Assembly: GCA_007119335.1 (NCBI GenBank)
Contig: SKPU01000089.1
Location: 1-14,785, forward strand
DNA length: 14,785 nt
Direction of reading: 5' to 3'
Source of the DNA: Syntrophomonadaceae bacterium
Lineage (GTDB): Bacteria; Bacillota; Dethiobacteria; DTU022
Numbering within the stretch: position 1 is the stretch's first letter; each line of letters begins with the position of its first letter. Position numbers and translations under genes: made by a program. Under the pieces are notes generated by a model, which made no database searches, was not told where the DNA came from, and worked only from the letters and a program-made list of their open reading frames with translations. Shown here piece by piece: positions 6,657 through 12,490 of this stretch.

Positions 6657-7157
6657 TTATTCTGGCCCTGGGTGGTTATCATTGCCTTTCGGTGAGGCGG
6701 GTTTCTCGTGTTCTTCGAAAACACGCATTACTGCCTGCAGGGAAATTATCAGGTTTTCTCTTTCTCTCGGTTCAAGGCGTTGAGCGAGATTGTTGAAGCG
6801 AAATGAGCGTCTATCAAAAACCAGTTGCGATAACTGCCTTCCATAAGCGGTTAGAGATACCCGCACCACCCGGCGGTCTTTATCATCACCACGTCGTTTG
6901 ACCAGGTTCAGGTTAACCAGGCGGTTAACCAGGCGGGTAGCCGCACTTTCAGCCAGGTAGATTTCAGAGCTGAGTTTACCCATGGTCAGGCTGTCATGAA
7001 AGTATAAGACCAGCAGTGCATTAATCTGACTGGGAGTAATGCCTAATCCTGTAAGCTCCCGGTTTTCTTCGGCATTCAAAGAACGCATTAGTTTGGGGAA
7101 AATAACCTGGATTGCAGAGGTGAAATTATCAATTTCCTGGTATCCACTACTCATCAT
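6657..7157 (-). CDS. MarR-family transcriptional regulator
   Basis: A 166-residue winged-helix protein. The helix-turn-helix is seen around LTMGKLSSEIYLAESAATRLVNRLVNLNLV (from residue ~57), followed by the MarR wing RRGDDKDRRVVRVSLTAYGR. Long helices at both ends would make the dimer interface. MarR proteins bind palindromic operators near their own promoter and usually release DNA when a small ligand or oxidant binds. It heads the transcript that carries the CHR transporter pair and diverges from a TauE-type permease, so both are likely targets. The ATG at 7157 has AAGGAGC 5-6 bases upstream; a second ATG follows directly. The last 15 residues are Pro- and Gly-rich and probably disordered. 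The ligand is not predictable from sequence. Confidence 0.88.
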   Translation of the reverse strand: MMSSGYQEIDNFTSAIQVIFPKLMRSLNAEENRELTGLGITPSQINALLVLYFHDSLTMGKLSSEIYLAESAATRLVNRLVNLNLVKRRGDDKDRRVVRVSLTAYGRQLSQLVFDRRSFRFNNLAQRLEPRERENLIISLQAVMRVFEEHEKPASPKGNDNHPGPE

Positions 7158-7175
7158 GGTTGCTCCTTATTTTTG

Positions 7176-7224
7176 CCTGTTAATAGGTTAGGCTAGATGC
7201 ATAAGTATGTCAAGTAATAACAGG
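7176..7224. promoter_or_regulatory. Candidate MarR operator: inverted repeat straddling the marR promoter
   Basis: CCTGTTAATA (7176-7185, plus strand) and its near inverse TAATAACAGG (7215-7224) match at 9 of 10 positions when one is reverse-complemented. They lie on either side of the marR -10 and -35 hexamers, a position that would allow autorepression. A second weak pair, AACAG (7219-7223) and CTGTT (7237-7241), sits nearer the divergent promoter. This is a pattern call only; the region is AT-rich and chance matches are possible. Confidence 0.3.
7185..7213 (-). promoter_or_regulatory. Promoter of the marR-chr-chr unit
   Basis: The minus strand carries a consensus -35 TTGACA (7213-7208), a 17-base spacer and a weak -10 TAACCT (7190-7185), giving a start about 20 bases before the marR ribosome binding site. 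A separate TATAAT on the same strand (about 7232-7227, in CTTATAATTCC) could be an alternative -10 but has no good -35. The consensus -35 with a poor -10 suggests a promoter of moderate strength. Confidence 0.5.
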
Positions 7225-7249
7225 AATTATAAGTTGCTGTTGTTCATGA

Positions 7250-7255
7250 TATACT
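7250..7255 (+). promoter_or_regulatory. -10 element of the tauE-like gene (extended -10)
   Basis: TATACT is preceded by TGA, giving the extended -10 pattern TGnTATACT. The -35 region at 17 bases (TTATAA) is poor. It lies 70 bases upstream of the permease ATG and faces away from the marR promoter, so the two divergent units share about 165 bases of control region. Confidence 0.5.
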
Positions 7256-7324
7256 AAAGTGAAATGGTTAGGTATATCTGCGTTAACTTATCTAAAAGGT
7301 TTAGGTCCTGAAAGGATTTAGGGT

Positions 7325-8083
7325 ATGATTGAGATTATGTTGCTTCTTCTAATCGGCAGCCTCAGTGGTTTCTTTTCAGGTTTACTTGGCCTTGGTGGAG
7401 GAGTAGTGCTCATACCCCTGTTGATCTACGGGGCTGGGTTGGATATAAGCTCTGCAGCAGCGGTAAGCATGGTATTTATTTTATTCGCTTCTCTATCAGG
7501 CGTTCTAGGCCATTACCGTTTGGGTAATATTAAAAGTCAGATCGGAATTTTGATGGGAGCAGCCAGTCTGGCAGGCTGTTTTTTTGCAGGTTATTATTCG
7601 GGAATGATTCCTGAGTTTGTATTGCAGTTGCTTTTCATAATGGTGGTTGTTTCCGCAGCACTAATGCTTCTACAGAATAGAACCAATATTTATAGTAAGG
7701 AAGAGAAACCAGTTAAAATTATTCCAACTGTGTTAATCGGTTTTTTAAAAGGCGTTTTAACCGGAATGCTCGGGATAGGTGGAGGATTTATCGTAGTTCC
7801 CCTGATGATATATTTTCTGGGCCTTCCGATTCATCATGCGATTGGAACGTCGTTGGTTGTAAATTTTTTAGCGGCAATTGCCGGTATCAGTGGTAAGTTT
7901 GTGGCTTTAGATCTAGAGCTTGGTTTGACCTGGTGGGTTATAGCTGCTTCTATCCCGGGAGTCCAGGTGGGCTGCCACATGGCTTCAAAGGCATCTCCGC
8001 GCATGCTCCGCTACTTTTTACTTATACTATTGATAATCATTCTCATCTCAATGTTATACGATCTGAGTTTATTTTTCGCTTAA
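7325..8083 (+). CDS. TauE/SafE (TSUP) family membrane permease
   Basis: This 252-residue integral membrane protein has the duplicated TSUP architecture: the motif GLLGLGGGVVLIPLL in the first half (residues ~19-33) is repeated as GMLGIGGGFIVVPLM in the second half (~148-162), and about eight hydrophobic segments are visible. TSUP proteins export or import sulfite, sulfonates, sulfoacetate or other small anions; the substrate cannot be named here. The ATG at 7325 follows AAAGGA at a suitable distance. It diverges from marR, which suggests shared control with the CHR pair. No terminator follows it; the next promoter begins 4 bases after the stop codon. Annotators may list it as DUF81 or sulfite exporter TauE/SafE. 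Confidence 0.92.
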   Translation: MIEIMLLLLIGSLSGFFSGLLGLGGGVVLIPLLIYGAGLDISSAAAVSMVFILFASLSGVLGHYRLGNIKSQIGILMGAASLAGCFFAGYYSGMIPEFVLQLLFIMVVVSAALMLLQNRTNIYSKEEKPVKIIPTVLIGFLKGVLTGMLGIGGGFIVVPLMIYFLGLPIHHAIGTSLVVNFLAAIAGISGKFVALDLELGLTWWVIAASIPGVQVGCHMASKASPRMLRYFLLILLIIILISMLYDLSLFFA

Positions 8084-8086
8084 TAA

Positions 8087-8115
8087 TTGTCCGCTACTGC
8101 ACTATTTGGTATACT
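8087..8115 (+). promoter_or_regulatory. Promoter of the AmmeMemoRadiSam operon
   Basis: TTGTCC (8087-8092) and TATACT (8110-8115) are separated by exactly 17 bases, matching 4 of 6 and 5 of 6 consensus positions. Transcription would begin near 8122, leaving 40 to 90 bases before the first gene depending on which start codon is used. This gives the three-gene set its own promoter, although read-through from the permease gene upstream is also possible. Confidence 0.65.
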
Positions 8116-8209
8116 TAAATGGCAGGAACAGTTAATAAGCAGAAGCTTAAAAGGACCCACTATGAATTCCGTAAAGATTATCGGACTTAAGGAAGGTGGT
8201 GTTTTGTTT

Positions 8210-9076
8210 ATGCTATCGATGATTGGTTTAGCGCCCCACCCTCCGATTATTATTCCTGAGATCGGGCGTGGCGAGTTAAGCAAGGTTAAGCAAACGGTTG
8301 ATGGAATGAAAACGCTGGGCAGCCGCATCAAAGATGTGCAGCCTGAACTGCTGGTCATTATTACTCCACATGGCCCGGTTATGCAGGAAGGGCCTGCTGT
8401 TTTGACTGATCAGCAATTGAGCGGTGATTTCGGTCAGTTTGGATTTTCCAATATCCAGGTTACGATGCGCACTGATCGGCAGCTTGTTGACTTGTTGGTT
8501 GAAGAGACCTCCTTGGGGAGTCAGAGCGGGTCGATTAAGCCGGTTTTACTGGGAGAAAATGATAACCGCCTGCGCGGTGGAAAAGCGCTTGACCACGGAG
8601 CTGCAGTCCCCCTGTATTATTTGCAGGAAAGCGGTGTGGCAGTTCCGGGAGTCCATATAACAATCGGGCTTCAACCTTATCAGGAGCTTTATCGATTTGG
8701 CAGGGCACTGAAGCAGGCAGTTGATAAGCGGGGTTCTTCTACCGCAGTTATAGCCAGTGGCGACCTCTCTCACCGCCTGACACCGGGTGCGCCGGCGGGA
8801 TTCAGCTCCCGGGGGGCTGAGTTTGATCAACTCCTGGTCGATCTTGTCAGGGAAGGTCGGGTTGAAGATATTTTAAATATTGACCTTGGCCTGGTTGAAG
8901 AAGCTGCTGAATGTGGTTTACGTTCTTTCGTGATGGCCCTGGGCATGCTTGATGGATTAGAGTTCAGGCCTGAGGTTATATCTTATGAAGGTCCTTTTGG
9001 GGTAGGCTACCTGGTTGCCGCTCTCCATCCGGATCAGGGAAAAACTTCTGTTTATCAAGATAGGAGGGCTGAATAA
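8210..9076 (+). CDS. AmmeMemoRadiSam system LigB/Memo-like protein (class III extradiol dioxygenase fold)
   Basis: From the ATG at 8210 the product is 288 residues and begins MLSMIGLAPHPPIIIPEIG, the usual opening of the LigB-like proteins found with AMMECR1. Residues positioned like metal or active-site ligands are His10 (PHPP), His54 (TPHGP), His129 (LDHG) and Asp185/His188 (SGDLSH); a conserved SYEGPFGVGY stretch is at 259-268. The fold is that of class III extradiol dioxygenases and human MEMO1, but the reaction is unknown. The frame is open upstream: an ATG at 8162 has its own AAAAGGA site and would add 16 residues; I prefer 8210 because it fits the family N-terminus and follows GGAAGGTGG. 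Its stop overlaps the AMMECR1 start (TAATG). In several Clostridia I recall this domain fused to AMMECR1; here they are separate genes. Confidence 0.85.
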   Translation: MLSMIGLAPHPPIIIPEIGRGELSKVKQTVDGMKTLGSRIKDVQPELLVIITPHGPVMQEGPAVLTDQQLSGDFGQFGFSNIQVTMRTDRQLVDLLVEETSLGSQSGSIKPVLLGENDNRLRGGKALDHGAAVPLYYLQESGVAVPGVHITIGLQPYQELYRFGRALKQAVDKRGSSTAVIASGDLSHRLTPGAPAGFSSRGAEFDQLLVDLVREGRVEDILNIDLGLVEEAAECGLRSFVMALGMLDGLEFRPEVISYEGPFGVGYLVAALHPDQGKTSVYQDRRAE

Positions 9077-9615
9077 TGACTACTTTGGGACCGGGTTTAA
9101 ACCCGGCAGTTTTAGCACGGCAAGTCCTGGAACACTATCTTGAGAATGGTAACATGCCCCAACTTCCGGATCCTCTGCCACCGGAATATGAAACGCGAGC
9201 CGGAGTTTTTGTTTCCTTAAAAAAAAGCGGAGGAGAACTGCGGGGATGTATTGGCACTTTTGAAGCGGTACGGGATAATCTGGCTGAAGAGGTTGCGGTT
9301 AATGCGGTTAACGCTGCAGTCAGGGATCCGCGGTTTCCGCCGGTTAGCAGAGCGGAGCTTCCTGAATTGAATATTTCAGTTGATATTCTCGGGCCAATTG
9401 AAAAGGTCAACAGTAAAGATGAACTCGATCCCAGAAAATACGGGATCATGGTGCGCGGTGGTTCATGCAGTGGCCTGCTGCTCCCCGATCTTGAAGGGGT
9501 GGACAGTGTTGACCAACAGATTGATATTTCCAAACGTAAAGCCGGTATAGGTCCCGGCGAAAAGGTCGAACTATTTCGGTTTAAAGTGACTCGTTATGGA
9601 GAAGAGAAAGGGTAA
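9076..9615 (+). CDS. amrA: AmmeMemoRadiSam system protein A (AMMECR1 domain)
   Basis: A 179-residue protein made almost entirely of one AMMECR1 domain. The hallmark LRGCIG is at residues 55-60, with RDPRFPPV at 83-90 and the C-terminal block GIMVRGG...GLLLPDLEGVDSVDQQI at 123-149. Human AMMECR1 shares this domain; its biochemical activity is unknown in any organism, though the invariant Cys58 suggests a catalytic or metal-binding role. The ATG at 9076 overlaps the previous stop by one base, and AGGAGGG lies 9 bases before it. The radical SAM partner begins 39 bases after its stop. The three-gene linkage LigB/Memo, AMMECR1 and radical SAM is the definition of the AmmeMemoRadiSam system, so family assignment is very firm while function remains open. 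The symbol is informal. Confidence 0.93.
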   Translation: MTTLGPGLNPAVLARQVLEHYLENGNMPQLPDPLPPEYETRAGVFVSLKKSGGELRGCIGTFEAVRDNLAEEVAVNAVNAAVRDPRFPPVSRAELPELNISVDILGPIEKVNSKDELDPRKYGIMVRGGSCSGLLLPDLEGVDSVDQQIDISKRKAGIGPGEKVELFRFKVTRYGEEKG

Positions 9616-9654
9616 GCGAATAATAGTAGGAAATCCTCTCAAGGGGGTTCAAAT

Positions 9655-10656
9655 TTGGATCAAGCCCGGTTTTATGAAAAAGAGCAAGATAAGATCCGCT
9701 GTCTGCTTTGTCCCCGGAAATGTTTGTTGGATGAAGGCAAATTTGGGACATGCGGTGTTCGACGGGTTCAGGGCGGTAAGCTTTACACAACCAACTACGG
9801 GCGCCTGGCAGCAGCTAATCAAGATCCGATTGAGAAAAAGCCGCTTTACCATTTCTTCCCTGGCCGCTCGATACTTTCAATTGGCACTTTTGGCTGCAAT
9901 CTGCTCTGTTCTTTTTGCCAAAATTGGAGTTTGTCACGAGGCACCCCAGATCAGGTTGCAGAAAAAGTTAAACCTGCAGAAGTGCTTCAAATGCTGCAGC
10001 GGAAAGAGGGGCCGGAAAAAGCACTTGGGGTTGCTTACACTTACAATGAGCCGATGATCTGGTATGAGTTTGTTTATGATACGGCTCGCCTGCTTCATGA
10101 GCATGGTTATAAAAATGTGCTGGTTACCAATGGCTACATCAATCCTCAACCGTTGGAAGAATTGCTGCCCTATATTGACGCTATGAATATTGACGTTAAA
10201 GCATATAATGATTCGTTTTACCAGCAATACTGTCATGGCTCAAGAAAGCCGGTGCTGGAAACAGTTGAAGCAGCTGTAAAGCAATGTCACGTTGAGGCAA
10301 CCTGCCTGCTGATCCCCTCCCTTAATGATAGCATAGAAGAACAGACGGAACTCGCTAAATGGCTTGGTGGTTTAAGCCAGGACCTGGTTTTACACTACTC
10401 TCGATATTTTCCACAATATAAGCTTGATTTGCCCCCCACTTCACCGCAGCTAATGGTAGAAGTGCGAAAGGCAGCTCAGAAGCATCTGCGCTATGTTTTT
10501 TTGGGTAATATTGATTTGCCGGGATCGTCGGATACTATTTGTCCGCACTGCGGTAACCTTTTAATTGTTCGCAGCAATTACCAGGTAAGCCTGACTGGTC
10601 TTGATGGGGCGCGTTGTAATAATTGCCACAACAAGATCAGTATAGTTGTGTCTTGA
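9655..10656 (+). CDS. amrS: AmmeMemoRadiSam system radical SAM enzyme
   Basis: A 333-residue cytoplasmic radical SAM protein related to pyruvate formate-lyase activating enzyme. The 4Fe-4S/SAM motif is CNLLCSFC, with Cys81, Cys85 and Cys88. Four N-terminal cysteines (Cys16, Cys19, Cys23, Cys33, in CLLCPRKC and GTCGVR) and a C-terminal CPHC (296-299) plus CNNC (321-324) zinc-ribbon pair are also present; both features are typical of this system's radical SAM member. TYNEPMIWYEF and VLVTNGYI are further conserved blocks. The substrate is unknown; by analogy it may make a glycyl radical or modify a protein or small molecule. The TTG start is supported by AAGGGGG 8 bases upstream. It is the third gene of the trio and no terminator is visible after it. 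The gene symbol is informal. Confidence 0.92.
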   Translation: MDQARFYEKEQDKIRCLLCPRKCLLDEGKFGTCGVRRVQGGKLYTTNYGRLAAANQDPIEKKPLYHFFPGRSILSIGTFGCNLLCSFCQNWSLSRGTPDQVAEKVKPAEVLQMLQRKEGPEKALGVAYTYNEPMIWYEFVYDTARLLHEHGYKNVLVTNGYINPQPLEELLPYIDAMNIDVKAYNDSFYQQYCHGSRKPVLETVEAAVKQCHVEATCLLIPSLNDSIEEQTELAKWLGGLSQDLVLHYSRYFPQYKLDLPPTSPQLMVEVRKAAQKHLRYVFLGNIDLPGSSDTICPHCGNLLIVRSNYQVSLTGLDGARCNNCHNKISIVVS

Positions 10657-10856
10657 GGTGTGATAAAAAATGACAGTCTGGATAGTAGATTTATGGAAGT
10701 AGCTCACATTCAAAGCCCGATCAGTTCATCTTTATAGCGTCAAATTTTTCAGCCGGTTGCAGGTATTTAGACAGCGGTTAAAGAACTTATAACTTGGTAA
10801 TTACATTATTTATATTATCTTTTTATTTCATCTGAATAAGGCGGGGTCAAAAGACA
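10657..10856 (+). other. 200-base non-coding interval before cdaA
   Basis: No open frame of more than about ten codons with a ribosome binding site, no tRNA-like sequence, and no GC-rich hairpin followed by a T run was found. The 3' half is very AT-rich (about 10785-10835) and probably holds the promoter of the c-di-AMP/amino-sugar operon. The 5' half has mixed composition and shows nothing recognisable; it was checked for a ydaO-type c-di-AMP riboswitch by eye without a match. Confidence 0.5.
10794..10821 (+). promoter_or_regulatory. Candidate promoter of the cdaA operon
   Basis: TTGGTA (10794-10799) and TATCTT (10816-10821) are 16 bases apart in a strongly AT-rich stretch, each matching 4 of 6 consensus positions. 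Other AT-rich hexamers in the same stretch would serve as well, so this is only a placement of the likely promoter zone about 40 bases before the gene. Confidence 0.35.
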
Positions 10857-11690
10857 GTGGCCATTATGGAACGGATTTTTGCAGCAATTCTTCAGGTAAA
10901 TGTTGAGTGGCGAGACATAGCGGATATCCTTATTATGAGTTATGTTTTTTACCGACTGATCCTGATTATTCGTGGAACCCGGGCGGAGCAATTGGTCAAA
11001 GGCCTGATTGTTTTACTCCTGGCCCTGGTTATCAGCGAGCAAGTTGGTTTTGCTGGTCTTAACTGGATCTTGAGTCAGACCATGATTATTGGTTTGATTG
11101 CTATTCCGATCATTTTTCAACCTGAATTGCGCCGGGCCCTGGAACAACTTGGCCGCGGTAAAATATTTAAAAGCACTTATTGGAGTTGGAGCACCCATGA
11201 TTTTGAAAGAATGCTTGATGAGTTAACCAAGGCGATCCCTGTCCTGGTTAAGAGGCGGATCGGAGCTTTGATTGTGATAGAACGTTCCACCGGTCTGAAG
11301 GACTGGGTGGAAACCGGGATCGCTGTTAATGGTGTTGTGACTGCTGAGTTGCTGGTAAATCTTTTCTTCCCCCGCAGTCCCTTGCATGATGGGGCATTGA
11401 TTATCAGGGGTGACCAGATCATCGCCGCTGGTTGTTACCTACCGCTTACTGAAGATCCGAGCTTAAGTAAAGAAATGGGTACCAGGCACCGGGCCGGGAT
11501 TGGCATAACAGAGCATTCAGATGCGGTGGCCATAATAGTATCAGAAGAAACCGGTATTATATCAATTGCCCATGACGGGGTGTTAACCCGTTATCTTGAT
11601 GAGAAAAAGCTGCGCAAACTGCTAACCGAGCTGTGCAAGCCTGAACGTAGTGATAGTTTTAACTTGTGGTCATGGAGGAGTAATAATTAG
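10857..11690 (+). CDS. cdaA: Diadenylate cyclase CdaA (c-di-AMP synthase)
   Basis: CdaA condenses two ATP to c-di-AMP at the cytoplasmic face of the membrane. The 277-residue product has three membrane segments (about residues 23-39, 46-63, 75-88) followed by the DisA_N/DAC domain. The catalytic motif LHDGAL has DGA at 178-180 and the nucleotide-binding GTRHRAG is at 208-214. Length and layout match B. subtilis CdaA (formerly YbbP). The start is GTG at 10857, 10 bases after GGCGGGG; an in-frame ATG three codons later is an alternative. cdaR follows after 2 bases and then glmM, the conserved Firmicute order in which CdaR regulates the cyclase and GlmM binds and inhibits it. In this order the signal that controls potassium and osmolyte balance is tied to wall-precursor flux. 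Confidence 0.96.
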   Translation: MAIMERIFAAILQVNVEWRDIADILIMSYVFYRLILIIRGTRAEQLVKGLIVLLLALVISEQVGFAGLNWILSQTMIIGLIAIPIIFQPELRRALEQLGRGKIFKSTYWSWSTHDFERMLDELTKAIPVLVKRRIGALIVIERSTGLKDWVETGIAVNGVVTAELLVNLFFPRSPLHDGALIIRGDQIIAAGCYLPLTEDPSLSKEMGTRHRAGIGITEHSDAVAIIVSEETGIISIAHDGVLTRYLDEKKLRKLLTELCKPERSDSFNLWSWRSNN

Positions 11691-11692
11691 AG

Positions 11693-12406
11693 ATGGATAA
11701 ATTCCTGCGTAGTAATAATTTTGCTTTTATACTGGCTTTTTTTCTGGCTATCATTCTATGGCTTTTTGTACATGGTGATGAATTTATTCGGACCACTCCG
11801 GACCAGGAAACATTTGAAGATGTGCCTTTACAGGTTGAGAATCTAACCCAGGATTATATATTGACTGAAATACCGGCCACAGTGGATCTGACCCTGGAAG
11901 GTCTTCCCGAAAACTTTGAAGATCTGTCTACCCAGGAGATAGAGGCTTTTGTCGATCTCGCAAATAAAGAACCGGGAATTCACCTGGTCAGGGTTCAGGG
12001 ACGCCCACCACGTGGGTTGAGCCTTGTTTCATTAGAGCCGGACCAAGTTAGAGTTGAGATAGAAGAATATATTACCGGGGAATTTCCTTTGGAAATTGAT
12101 ATTGTTGGTGAGCCAGCCGAAAACTGGGAGCTTATAGAATATACAATCGAACCGGAAGAAGTTTTTGTGGGAGCTCCTCAGTCTGTTTTTGATCAAATTG
12201 AAAAAGTTGTAGTTGGAATCGACATAGACGGTATGCGATTTTTTGATAGAATTAATACGGAGCCAGTTGCTTTTGATGAGGATGAAATGCCAATTTATGA
12301 TAATATACTGATTGATCCGGAAGAGATTACAGTCAGACTTGATTTTGAACGCTTTGATGAGCCAGAGCCCGAGGAAGAGGATGAGGAAAATGAGGGAGGA
12401 ACTTGA
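11693..12406 (+). CDS. cdaR: CdaR, YbbR-domain regulator of CdaA
   Basis: A 237-residue protein with one N-terminal membrane anchor (AFILAFFLAIILWLF, residues 11-25) and an extracytoplasmic part made of about two YbbR-like repeats. These are marked by similar strands: VPLQVENLT...VDLTLEGLPE and FPLEIDIVGEP...VFVGAP. CdaR binds CdaA in the membrane and tunes its activity. The B. subtilis protein is roughly twice as long with more repeats, so this is a short form. The C-terminus is strikingly acidic (about residues 222-237, EPEPEEEDEENE), probably disordered. Membership rests on position and the TM-plus-YbbR layout more than on fixed catalytic residues. The ATG at 11693 lies 2 bases after the cdaA stop, with GGAGGAG 12 bases before it inside cdaA. 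No other start fits better. Confidence 0.85.
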   Translation: MDKFLRSNNFAFILAFFLAIILWLFVHGDEFIRTTPDQETFEDVPLQVENLTQDYILTEIPATVDLTLEGLPENFEDLSTQEIEAFVDLANKEPGIHLVRVQGRPPRGLSLVSLEPDQVRVEIEEYITGEFPLEIDIVGEPAENWELIEYTIEPEEVFVGAPQSVFDQIEKVVVGIDIDGMRFFDRINTEPVAFDEDEMPIYDNILIDPEEITVRLDFERFDEPEPEEEDEENEGGT

Positions 12407-12490
12407 AGTTTGGCAGGGCCAAGGTTTCTGTTGGTAGGTCTAACCGGGTCGGTTTAAATATTAGTTTAATTTTTTTGAGGAGGTTTTTTA

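Noticed and set aside
8087..8161. Long N-terminal start (TTG at 8087) of the LigB/Memo-like gene
   Set aside because: The TTG is inside the predicted -35 hexamer of the operon's own promoter, and the family N-terminus begins near 8210.
9596..10057. 153-codon open frame overlapping the AMMECR1 end and the radical SAM gene
   Set aside because: It is in a different frame from two strongly conserved genes and its translation resembles no family; a shadow frame.
10657..10790. c-di-AMP (ydaO-type) riboswitch or small RNA before cdaA
   Set aside because: No sequence block of the ydaO class and no stable hairpin series could be seen; left as unassigned non-coding DNA.
12415..12480. Terminator between cdaR and glmM
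   Set aside because: The AACCG/CGGTT hairpin has only five pairs and the T run is more than ten bases away; the conserved operon structure argues for cotranscription.
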